DNA of 64,000 nucleotides from Streptomyces tanashiensis (GTDB lineage: Bacteria > Actinomycetota > Actinomycetes > Streptomycetales > Streptomycetaceae). The notes beneath the pieces are model-generated. The model did no database searches, was not told the DNA's origin, and saw only the letters and a program-made list of their open reading frames with translations. The DNA is taken from contig NZ_BMRZ01000023.1 in NCBI RefSeq assembly GCF_014648895.1, positions 1-64,000 of the forward strand, in the 5' to 3' direction. The position numbers and the translations under genes were made by a program. This document shows, piece after piece, positions 48,032-55,509 of this stretch (position 1 is its first letter; the number at the start of each line of letters is the position of its first letter).

Positions 48032-48822
48032 TGGACCGGACCCCGCCGAGCCCGCCACCGGCGGGCCGGATACGCCGCAACCGGGACGCCGACTGGAACG
48101 CCTGGCCCGTCGACGACTACCTCGCCGAGAACTACCGCAGACTCCACCCCTGCGACATCGGCGTCATCCGCCACCACGCCGCCGTCTACCGGCGCTTCCC
48201 CCCGGACAGCCTCGCCCGCACCCTGGAACTCGGCGCCGGCCCCAATCTGTACCCGCTGATGCTCGCCGGCGCCGCGAGCCGCGGCATCGACGCCGTCGAA
48301 CCCAGCGCCGCCAGCGTGCGCTACCTGCGCGAACAGCTCGACCACGGCATCGACGACAGCTGGCGGCCCTTCTACGCCCTGTGCCGTTCCCTCGACCCCG
48401 ACCTCCCCGCCGAGTACGCGGAGGCGCTCCGCCGGGTGCGGGTGGTCCGGGGCACCGCCGACGACCTGGCCCCCGGCGCCTACGACCTCGCCTCGATGAA
48501 CTTCGTCGCCGAGAGCGTCACCGAGGACTTCGGCGAGTTCACCGCCGTCTGCGACGCCTTCGTCCGCGCCGTCCGACCCGGCGGTACGCTCCTCGCCGCG
48601 TTCATGGAACGCATGCCGAGCTACCGGATCGGCACCGGACCGGTCTGGCCCGCCTGCCCCGTCGACGAGACCGCGCTGCGGGCCGTGTTCGTCCCCCGCA
48701 CCACCGGATTGCGGGTCGTCCGGCTCGCGAAGGACCGCACCCTGCCCGAGTACGGGGACACGGGGGTCCTGCTGCTCACCGCCGAACGGCCGGGCACTCC
48801 CGCGCCGCCGGTTCAGGGGTGA
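48031..48822 (+). CDS. SAM-dependent methyltransferase coupled to the GGDEF-EAL-PLP fusion
   Basis: 263 residues. The N-terminus ADWNAWPVDDYLAENYRRL precedes a Rossmann methyltransferase fold with motif I LELGAGPNLYPLML (about 64-77), an acidic strand end (VEPSAASV) and a late FVRAVRPGGTLLAAFME. It resembles the NNMT/PNMT/TEMT-like or SCO2525-type methyltransferases, which methylate small amines or unknown substrates. The ATG shares its A with the TGA of the previous gene (TGATG) and GGAGG lies 4 nt upstream within that gene, so the two are strictly co-translated. It may methylate the product of the fused PLP enzyme (inference). It converges on, and overlaps by 10 bp, the last gene of the glycan operon. 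Confidence 0.88.
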   Translation: MDRTPPSPPPAGRIRRNRDADWNAWPVDDYLAENYRRLHPCDIGVIRHHAAVYRRFPPDSLARTLELGAGPNLYPLMLAGAASRGIDAVEPSAASVRYLREQLDHGIDDSWRPFYALCRSLDPDLPAEYAEALRRVRVVRGTADDLAPGAYDLASMNFVAESVTEDFGEFTAVCDAFVRAVRPGGTLLAAFMERMPSYRIGTGPVWPACPVDETALRAVFVPRTTGLRVVRLAKDRTLPEYGDTGVLLLTAERPGTPAPPVQG

Positions 48823-50084
48823 CGCCGGATCGTCTCCGCGTAGTCCGCGAGCGAGGAGCCGGGCGTCCCGTCGTACAGCTGCCGGTCGAAGGCCCACATC
48901 ATGCCTTCGAGACCGCAGGAGGCCATCTGCCGGTACGCCGTCTCCGTCACCCCCTCGTAGTACGGGGCGATCTGCGGCCCCGCGCTCTCCCCCGCGATCC
49001 GGCTGAAGCCGGCGCTCCGGGCCACCGCCACCACCCAGCGCGCCGAGGACCAGTCGCGCACCGCCGCGTCGTCGGGCGCCGTGACGTCGACCCGGGCGTC
49101 GCCGGGCACGCAGCCGTTGTCCCGGGGGGCGCCCGTGCCGTCCACCAGGGCGGTGGTCACGATCCGTACCGTGTCCCGGTGCGCGACCAGTCCGAGCGTC
49201 AGGAAGAAGCCCGTGCCGCTGCCGACGAGCCGGATCGACGGCGTGCCGACGAGCCGGGCGTCGAGGGCCGCACGCAGGTCCGAGGGGTAGAACCCGGAGC
49301 CCGGCACCAGGATCTTGAGCTGTCCCCGGTACCCGAGCGAGGTGTAGAGGCCGAGCTGCCAGTTCACGGCCCCGGCGAGGGCTCCCGCGTACCACTCGTA
49401 CCAGCGGGACACGTCCTCCCGGGTGAAGGAACGCCCGTGGTACGTGCGCTCGCCGGGCCGCCATCCCGGGAACGGGGAGCTCGCCTGCGCATGGCTGTCG
49501 TACGCCCAGAACTCCGCCCGTCCCTCGCTCTCCGACTGCGGTGCCGGGTAGGCGAACTCGCCGTTCTCGTTGACGCCGACGCGCACGGCCCAGAAGTTGC
49601 CGAGGCCGATCAGCCGGTCCACCGCGCGCGCGTAGCCGGCGATGTGCTCCCGCACGGGCTCGCTGAACACGATGTTCGGCATGGTGGACCGCCCGCCGAA
49701 CTGGTTGATGTAGACCGACTCCGGGAAGGCGTCCGGCAGCCAGGACGGCGGATGGTTGAGCCCCAGACCGGCCTCGACGCGCAGTCCCGCGTCACGGAAG
49801 GCGTCGAGCCGGTCCCGTACCTCGCGCGCGTACTCCTCGTCGTACACGCCCTGCTCCGGTTCGAACCTGCCCCAGTCGATCTGCAGGTGCGCGACCCTGA
49901 TGCCGTGCTCGTACTCGGTGCCCGCCCGGTCCTGATCGGTCTGGAGGGTGCCGTACCAGTACCGCTCCGGCGGCGGATCCTCGCGCCGCAGCCCCCCGAA
50001 CGCCCCCACGAGCAGCAGGAGTACCGCGAGGACCACGAGCGCGGTCGGCCCGCCGCGGGCCCGCGGCGGCCACGGCCCCGTCAT
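48813..50084 (-). CDS. Membrane-anchored glycoside hydrolase-like protein (GH42-like barrel)
   Basis: 423 residues. N-terminal signal anchor (about 15-32, TALVVLAVLLLLVGAFGGL). The soluble part reads as a TIM-barrel glycosidase: IRVAHLQIDWGRFEPEQGVY, LGLNHPPSWL, VRVGVNENGEF (candidate acid/base Glu after Asn) and MMWAFDR. The closest look-alikes are GH42/GH5-type beta-glycosidases; the exact family needs a search. It is the last gene of the glycan operon, coupled by ATGA to the preceding GT4 gene. An outward-facing glycosidase in a glycan assembly locus often trims or releases the polymer. Confidence 0.75.
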   Translation of the reverse strand: MTGPWPPRARGGPTALVVLAVLLLLVGAFGGLRREDPPPERYWYGTLQTDQDRAGTEYEHGIRVAHLQIDWGRFEPEQGVYDEEYAREVRDRLDAFRDAGLRVEAGLGLNHPPSWLPDAFPESVYINQFGGRSTMPNIVFSEPVREHIAGYARAVDRLIGLGNFWAVRVGVNENGEFAYPAPQSESEGRAEFWAYDSHAQASSPFPGWRPGERTYHGRSFTREDVSRWYEWYAGALAGAVNWQLGLYTSLGYRGQLKILVPGSGFYPSDLRAALDARLVGTPSIRLVGSGTGFFLTLGLVAHRDTVRIVTTALVDGTGAPRDNGCVPGDARVDVTAPDDAAVRDWSSARWVVAVARSAGFSRIAGESAGPQIAPYYEGVTETAYRQMASCGLEGMMWAFDRQLYDGTPGSSLADYAETIRRHP

Positions 50085-51175
50085 GACAGCAGCTCCCGGT
50101 AGAGCGCGCCGTACCGCGCGGCGAACGGCTCGGGACCGAAGTGGTCCTCGACCAGGGCCCGGCCCCGCTCCGCGAGCATGTCCCAGGAGCGCGGCTGGCC
50201 GAGCAGCCACGCCAACTGCTGTCCGGTGCGGCGCCCGTCGCCCGCCGGGGCCCGCAGCACGGCGTGGCCGAAGTCGGCGAACTGGGGGAGGTCGCTGAGG
50301 ATCGAGGGCCGTCCCGAGGCCAGCGCCTGGAGCACGGTCAGCGGGATGTCCGCCTTCCCGCCGAGTACGGCCGGCGGGAACAGCAGCACCTGGACGGAGG
50401 CCAGCAGGGCGTGCATGTCGTCGACGTACCCGAGCACCTCGACGTCGGTCAGCCCGGCGGCGCCGGCCCGCTCCCGAAGCGCCGCGTCGAGGGCCGCGGT
50501 GTCCTGCCCGGGCCGTCCCCGCATCGCCAGCACCAGCCGGAACCTGGCCCCTTCGTCGTGGGCCTCCGCCGCCGCCTCGATCGCGGTCTCCGCCCCGCCG
50601 TGCCGATCGTGGTGTCCGGCGAACAGGACGGTGGGGACACCCTCGGGGCGCGGCAGGTACGGCCACTCGTCGAGGCCGATCATGGGCGGGACGACGCGGA
50701 CGTCGCCGAAGTCGGCGGCCCGCAGCCGGCGGGCCATCGACTCGGACAGGGCGACCGTGGTCCCCAGGGGCCGGGTGTGCCGGAGGTAGCGGTTGTCCAT
50801 CACGCCGGGCACGGTGTGCACGACCGGCCGTCCGCCGATGAGCAGCGGGCGGAGCCAGGAGAAGGCCGGGAAGGTGCGGCCGATGGTCAGGAAGGCGTGC
50901 ACGAGGTCGACCCGGCGGGCGAACAGGGCTCCGGCGAGCGCGGACTGCACCCGCTCGGGGATGTGCGGCACGCCGTCCCGGGAGAGGACGCGGACCGGTC
51001 GTCCCCGTTCCGGAGCGGCCTGCCGGCCCCTCGGCCACTGGGTGAACCACACGAACTCCACACCGGGCAGCGCGTCGAGGACATCGGAGGCCAGCCGCAC
51101 GTCACAGCCCTCCGACCCGTCCAGCGGACTGCTGGTCAGGAGCAGGACACGGGGCCGCCGCTCACCGTGGCGCAT
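50081..51175 (-). CDS. Glycosyltransferase family 4-like
   Basis: 364 residues. Two Rossmann-like halves: N-terminal RVLLLTSSPLDGSEGCDVRL and LVHAFLTIGRTFPAF, C-terminal VPTVLFAGHHDRHGGAETAI and the nucleotide-sugar site segment FPPAVLGGKADIPLTVLQAL (position of the GT4 E-x7-E motif, with Asp/Lys variation). It transfers a sugar from an activated donor with retention. ATG 51175 has GGAGGTG 5 nt upstream. It overlaps the membrane GT by 14 bp and the glycosidase by 4 bp. Confidence 0.88.
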   Translation of the reverse strand: MRHGERRPRVLLLTSSPLDGSEGCDVRLASDVLDALPGVEFVWFTQWPRGRQAAPERGRPVRVLSRDGVPHIPERVQSALAGALFARRVDLVHAFLTIGRTFPAFSWLRPLLIGGRPVVHTVPGVMDNRYLRHTRPLGTTVALSESMARRLRAADFGDVRVVPPMIGLDEWPYLPRPEGVPTVLFAGHHDRHGGAETAIEAAAEAHDEGARFRLVLAMRGRPGQDTAALDAALRERAGAAGLTDVEVLGYVDDMHALLASVQVLLFPPAVLGGKADIPLTVLQALASGRPSILSDLPQFADFGHAVLRAPAGDGRRTGQQLAWLLGQPRSWDMLAERGRALVEDHFGPEPFAARYGALYRELLS

Positions 51176-52814
51176 CGGACACCTCCGCGGCGGCCGGTCC
51201 CGGCGCCGGGAGCAGCGGCCCGGTCACGGCGGAGCCGGGCACGACGAGGTGCGTGAGGTCCGGACCGGGCAGCGGCGAGGGCAGCCGGTACAGGGCCAGC
51301 GTGCCGTACATGGGCCCGTGGAAGGCGACCAGGGGCCGCAGCCCGTCCGTCAGCCGCCGCACCTCGGCCAGGGAGGAACGGCCGTAGCCCTGCTCGATGA
51401 CCCGCCACGGCACGACCAGGTAGTCGGCGTCCGCCGCGGCCCGCTCGCCGGGCGTCACCCAGTGGCCGAGCCGGTAGGTGCCGTCGAAGACCCAGCTCGT
51501 CACGCCCCGGGTCCGCTGTCCGTCGACCGTGACGATGCCGCTGCCCGCCGGCACGTGCGTGAGCGCGTACACCCGGAGGCGTTCGAAGCCGTCGTCGGGT
51601 GTCCACCGGTTCTTCGCGTACACGGCGGCGGGCGTGGCGAGCACGGCGAGCAGGACACCGCCGGCCAGGACGCGCAGTCCGAGGCGGTGCCGGGAAGGCA
51701 CCGGCACGGTCACCGCGAGCGCCACCAGGTTCGGTACGAAGAGCAGGTAGAGGGCCTGTTCCTCCAGGGTCCCGATGGCCAGCGCGTACCCGAGGGTGAC
51801 GATCGCGGAGGCGTGGAAGAGGGTGAGGAGCCGGTACACGGGCTCCTTGCGCCGCCACAGCAGCACCAGGGCCACCGGGGTGAGGGCGAGCAGCAGGTAG
51901 GTGCCCGCGTAGTCCGGGAGTTCGGCGAGGAGCCGGCCGGTGAGCGAGGGCGTGCCCTCCGCGTTGAATCCGGTCTCCTGCACCACCCCGGCGAGCCGCC
52001 GCACCCCGGCCGTCTTCGCCTCCCAGAACTCGTCGAAGTGCCCGAAGCCGGCGACGAGCGCCACGTACACGGCGTACGACAGCACCGTCACCGAGAGGGT
52101 CAGCGCCACCAGACGCCGGGGCGGGCCCCAGCGGAGGAGCAGGGCGGCGAGCAGCGGCAGCACGGTGATCAGGGTCGCGTGGTCCTTCGTCAGGACCGCG
52201 AGCCCGAGGAACAGACCGGCGAGCAGGGCCCGGGCGCGGGGCCGCGAGGGCGGATCCGCGCGGGCCAGTCCCACCAGGACCAGATAGCCGGCGAGGATCC
52301 ACATCATCGTGGCGGTCTCCAGGAGCACCCGGTCGTTCTGCCGGATGCAGAACTGGTCCAGGGCGAACACCAGCCCGGCGACCGCGCCCGCGCCGCGCGA
52401 GCGCACCCGGGCGACCAGGAACACGAGGAGGGCCGCGGTGACCCCGGCGAGCAGGGAGTTGAGCACCCGTGAGGAGTGCACGCCCGCGATGATGCCCGCG
52501 TGCTCGCCGACGAGCTTCGTCCAGCCCGCCTCCAGGTAGAAGTAGCCGGGCGGGTGGAGGAAGAACAGACCTTCGGAGGTACGGGGGAAGCCGCCCGCGG
52601 CGGCGCTCTCGCCGAGTTGCCGGTAGATCGGCTCGTCGATGAACACGTCGCCCGCCCGCGCGCTCTCCACCAGTCGCAGCGTCACCGTGAGCAGCGCCGC
52701 CACGGCCGCGTACACGAAGGCCGGCACCGGCCCGCGCGGCCCGCGCGGACGCGGGGACGCCGACGCCTGCGGTGTGGTCCTGGCGCGCGCACGGACGGTG
52801 TGGGGGACGGTCAC
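51162..52814 (-). CDS. Polytopic membrane glycosyltransferase (ArnT/GT39-like, GT-C fold)
   Basis: 550 residues, about 11-12 membrane helices in the first 400 and a soluble C-terminal part. The first extracytoplasmic loop has VFIDEPIYRQL (acidic catalytic-type DE) and a following FLHPPGYFYLEAGW, the layout of GT-C enzymes such as ArnT and protein mannosyltransferases. These use polyprenyl-phosphate sugars on the outer face of the membrane. GTG 52814 overlaps the PIG-L stop (GTGA). It probably adds a sugar to the exported glycan or a protein. Confidence 0.88.
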   Translation of the reverse strand: MTVPHTVRARARTTPQASASPRPRGPRGPVPAFVYAAVAALLTVTLRLVESARAGDVFIDEPIYRQLGESAAAGGFPRTSEGLFFLHPPGYFYLEAGWTKLVGEHAGIIAGVHSSRVLNSLLAGVTAALLVFLVARVRSRGAGAVAGLVFALDQFCIRQNDRVLLETATMMWILAGYLVLVGLARADPPSRPRARALLAGLFLGLAVLTKDHATLITVLPLLAALLLRWGPPRRLVALTLSVTVLSYAVYVALVAGFGHFDEFWEAKTAGVRRLAGVVQETGFNAEGTPSLTGRLLAELPDYAGTYLLLALTPVALVLLWRRKEPVYRLLTLFHASAIVTLGYALAIGTLEEQALYLLFVPNLVALAVTVPVPSRHRLGLRVLAGGVLLAVLATPAAVYAKNRWTPDDGFERLRVYALTHVPAGSGIVTVDGQRTRGVTSWVFDGTYRLGHWVTPGERAAADADYLVVPWRVIEQGYGRSSLAEVRRLTDGLRPLVAFHGPMYGTLALYRLPSPLPGPDLTHLVVPGSAVTGPLLPAPGPAAAEVSDAPR

Positions 52815-53683
52815 GGCACACCCCCGGCGGCCCGCGCCCGGGTGCCGGGCAGCCGGCCGGTGGTGCGGGGCACGGTCTCCGGACCGGCCTCGGGCAGCAG
52901 GTACACCTCGGGCGCGCAGGGGATGCGTCCGCCGGGGAAGAGCGCGTCGGCCTGCGTCCGGTAGCCCCGGATCAGTTCCGCCTTCCGGTCGAGGTTCCGC
53001 TCCCAGGCGCGGGCCACCAGCCGGTGCCGGCGGGTGAACTCCGTGTCGGCGGCGGACGTCTGGTTGTAGGGGAAGTCGCTGTAGTACACGACCCGGCGGC
53101 CGCTGCGCTCGGCGGCGGTGCGGACCAGGACGTGGTCGGCGTGCCCGCCCACGCCCAGCGGCGCGAGCACCAGGCCGCCGGAGCGGCTGGGCAGCAGCGC
53201 GTCGATGGTCTCCCCGACCACGCCCAGCGTCTCGGCGTCGTGCGCGGAGACCCGGCCCCGGGACAGGTGCAGCCGGTACGTCGGGTACACATGGGTCAGT
53301 TCGGGCAGCAGCCGGGCCAGGCGTCCGGTGCCCGGGCGGGGCCGCGGCAGCCGTCGGAACAGCCCGTCGACCAGGCCGACATGGCGCCAGTCGACGCCGA
53401 GCAGCTCCAGGACCCGCCGGTCCTCCGCGCGACGGTCGGCGAACAGCTGCTCCGCGTCCCCGGCCCGGGTCTGCTTCAGGTACTGCCGGGCGGAGAGGGT
53501 GTACGGCGGTGGCGCGGCCTCCGTGAACAGCGAGGCGACCGTCACCGGGGCCCGCCGCCCCGCCCAGCCGAGGAGCGCGCCGCAGGACAGGACGGCGTCG
53601 TCCAGGTGCGGCGAGAGTACGAGCATCGGGACACCGGAGCCGACGACGGTACGGACGAAACCGGTCAGCGGGTCGTCTGCCAT
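52811..53683 (-). CDS. PIG-L/LmbE-type deacetylase
   Basis: 290 residues. Zinc-site motif SPHLDDAV (24-31) and the second-site GGHADH (179-184) are in the usual places; the family consensus is PHxDDE, here with Ala in place of the last acidic residue. Such enzymes remove N-acetyl groups from GlcNAc-containing lipids, mycothiol precursors or antibiotics. In a glycan operon it probably deacetylates an HexNAc residue of the lipid-linked glycan. The ATG lies inside the end of the kinase-GT gene (19-bp overlap). Confidence 0.9.
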   Translation of the reverse strand: MADDPLTGFVRTVVGSGVPMLVLSPHLDDAVLSCGALLGWAGRRAPVTVASLFTEAAPPPYTLSARQYLKQTRAGDAEQLFADRRAEDRRVLELLGVDWRHVGLVDGLFRRLPRPRPGTGRLARLLPELTHVYPTYRLHLSRGRVSAHDAETLGVVGETIDALLPSRSGGLVLAPLGVGGHADHVLVRTAAERSGRRVVYYSDFPYNQTSAADTEFTRRHRLVARAWERNLDRKAELIRGYRTQADALFPGGRIPCAPEVYLLPEAGPETVPRTTGRLPGTRARAAGGVP

Positions 53684-55509
53684 GACGCACCCCTCCTCCG
53701 CGGCCGCCGCACGGCGGCGGGTGAGTCCAGAAGCCGGTGGGCCAGGGCCAGATAGCGGCCCGTCATCTCGTCCCACGTGTAGTGGCGCGCCGCGATCCCG
53801 GCGCGGTGGCCCAGACGGCGGCGGAGCGCCGTGTCCGTGGCCAGCTCGGTCATGCGCGCCCCGAACGCCGCCACGTCGAACGGCGGCACGGCCACGTCGC
53901 CGCCGTCGCGCATCCAGCGCAGCGCGGGCAGGTCGAAATGGAGCACGGGCTTGCCGTACGACATGCCCTCCAGGGCCACCAGACCGAAGGTCTCGTGCCG
54001 CGACGGCATCACCAGGAAGGCGCTGTCGCGCAGCAGCTGGCGCTTGCGCTCCTCGTCCGCGAAGCCCACCCAGTGGATCCTCGGCTCCGGACCGCGGGTG
54101 TGCGCGGCGACGAGCGCGGCGAGCCGGCGTTCCTCGGCGGGGGTGCCGCTGCCCGCGAGCAGCAGGTCGAGCGGGGGCCGGGCCCGGTCGTAGGCGTCGA
54201 GCAGCAGGTCCAGGCCCTTGACCCACGTGTCGATCCGGCCCAGGAAGAGGATGAACTGTCCGGCCCCGAGCAGGGACTCGTCGAGCCGGCGCTGCTCCAC
54301 CCCGTTGGGGATGACCTGCACGTCGGCGCGGGGGCTGAGCCTGCGGATCGCCGATCCGTCCGCGGCGTTCAGCGCGACGATGTGCCGGTAGCAGCGCAGG
54401 CCGAGCCGCTCGACCAGGAAGAAGGGAAGGTGGTAGCGCCGCCACAGCGCCTCCGCGCTGCGGCCCTGGTCGATGCCGACCACGGGTGCGCCGGTCGCCA
54501 GCGGCAGGAAGCTCGTCGAGAACGGGGGAGTGAAGCTCTCCAGCCACAGGTCGTGGCGGATCCGGCGGGCCACGAACGGAAGCGCCGCGAGGAACAGCAG
54601 CTGCCCGGCGCGCGGCCCGGCCCGGCCCACCGGCACCCGGACGTACCGGATGCCGTCCCGGTCCTCGGAGCCGCCGCGCCGACCCGCCGTCACCACGGTC
54701 ACCCGGAAGTCCTCGGCGAGCCGCCGCGCGACCTTGCCGACCACCAGCGCCCCGCCGCCCCGGTAGTCCGGGTTGTCCGCGTCGTCGTAGATCGACACCA
54801 CCACGTGCGGCCGGTCCCCGGCCGCGTCGCGCTCGGGCACGGCGGCCGCACGTTCCCTCTCGCGCACCTCGTCGAGGATCCGTTCCAGGGCCGTGCCCGC
54901 CACCAGGGACGGGGCCCGTTCGCCGTCGAGCCGCGCGATCCTCGGCAGCCGCCGCGACCAGTTCCGGTAGCGGGCCCACCACGCGGTCGGCGATCCCGCG
55001 ATCTCCTCCCAGCCGCGGCCCCGCAGCGCCTCGGGCCCGGTCTCCAGCAGCAGGGTCAGAGCGTAGCCGTCGGCGATCCGGCGGTAGGCGGACGCCGCCC
55101 CGGACGAGGCCGGCAGGTCGAACTTCACGAGGCCGTCCAGCGGCCCGCGGTCCGTCACGACCACCGCCTGCCCGCCGTGCGCCCGCGCCCGCACGAGCAG
55201 CCGGGCCCCGGCGATCCGGGCCGCGAGCTCGCCCGCGTCGAGGAACGCGTGGGCACGGCGCAGCCGGGGTCCCCGGCGCTCGGGATCCGAGGCGCGTCGT
55301 GCCCACTCGTCCTCACCCGGTTCTCCCGTCTCCCGCACGTGGGGCGGAACCGGGAACCAGCGGCACAGGAAGCAGCCGTAGCAGTGGGTGGAGACCACGG
55401 TCACCCCGCGCTCGCGGAGCAGCGTCGCGAGCCGGCGCACCAGCGAGGACTTGCCCGCGCCGTCGGGTCCCGACACCGCGACAAGGAGTGGACCTCGGAA
55501 GGTCGTCAT
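53665..55509 (-). CDS. Fusion of thymidylate-kinase-like P-loop kinase and GT4 glycosyltransferase
   Basis: 614 residues. 1-220 form a P-loop kinase fold with Walker A GPDGAGKS (14-21), TDRGPLDGLVKFD (the DRx-type acceptor loop) and a lid-like Arg-rich segment, most like dTMP kinases. From about 225 a full GT4 enzyme follows: VVSIYDDADNPDYRGGGAL, IPNGVEQRRL, FLGRIDTWVKGLDLLLDA and HETFGLVALEG (E-x7-E near 506). The kinase half may phosphorylate a nucleoside, sugar or lipid acceptor for the GT half (inference). ATG 55509 overlaps the flippase fusion stop by 4 bp. Confidence 0.88.
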   Translation of the reverse strand: MTTFRGPLLVAVSGPDGAGKSSLVRRLATLLRERGVTVVSTHCYGCFLCRWFPVPPHVRETGEPGEDEWARRASDPERRGPRLRRAHAFLDAGELAARIAGARLLVRARAHGGQAVVVTDRGPLDGLVKFDLPASSGAASAYRRIADGYALTLLLETGPEALRGRGWEEIAGSPTAWWARYRNWSRRLPRIARLDGERAPSLVAGTALERILDEVRERERAAAVPERDAAGDRPHVVVSIYDDADNPDYRGGGALVVGKVARRLAEDFRVTVVTAGRRGGSEDRDGIRYVRVPVGRAGPRAGQLLFLAALPFVARRIRHDLWLESFTPPFSTSFLPLATGAPVVGIDQGRSAEALWRRYHLPFFLVERLGLRCYRHIVALNAADGSAIRRLSPRADVQVIPNGVEQRRLDESLLGAGQFILFLGRIDTWVKGLDLLLDAYDRARPPLDLLLAGSGTPAEERRLAALVAAHTRGPEPRIHWVGFADEERKRQLLRDSAFLVMPSRHETFGLVALEGMSYGKPVLHFDLPALRWMRDGGDVAVPPFDVAAFGARMTELATDTALRRRLGHRAGIAARHYTWDEMTGRYLALAHRLLDSPAAVRRPRRRGASWQTTR

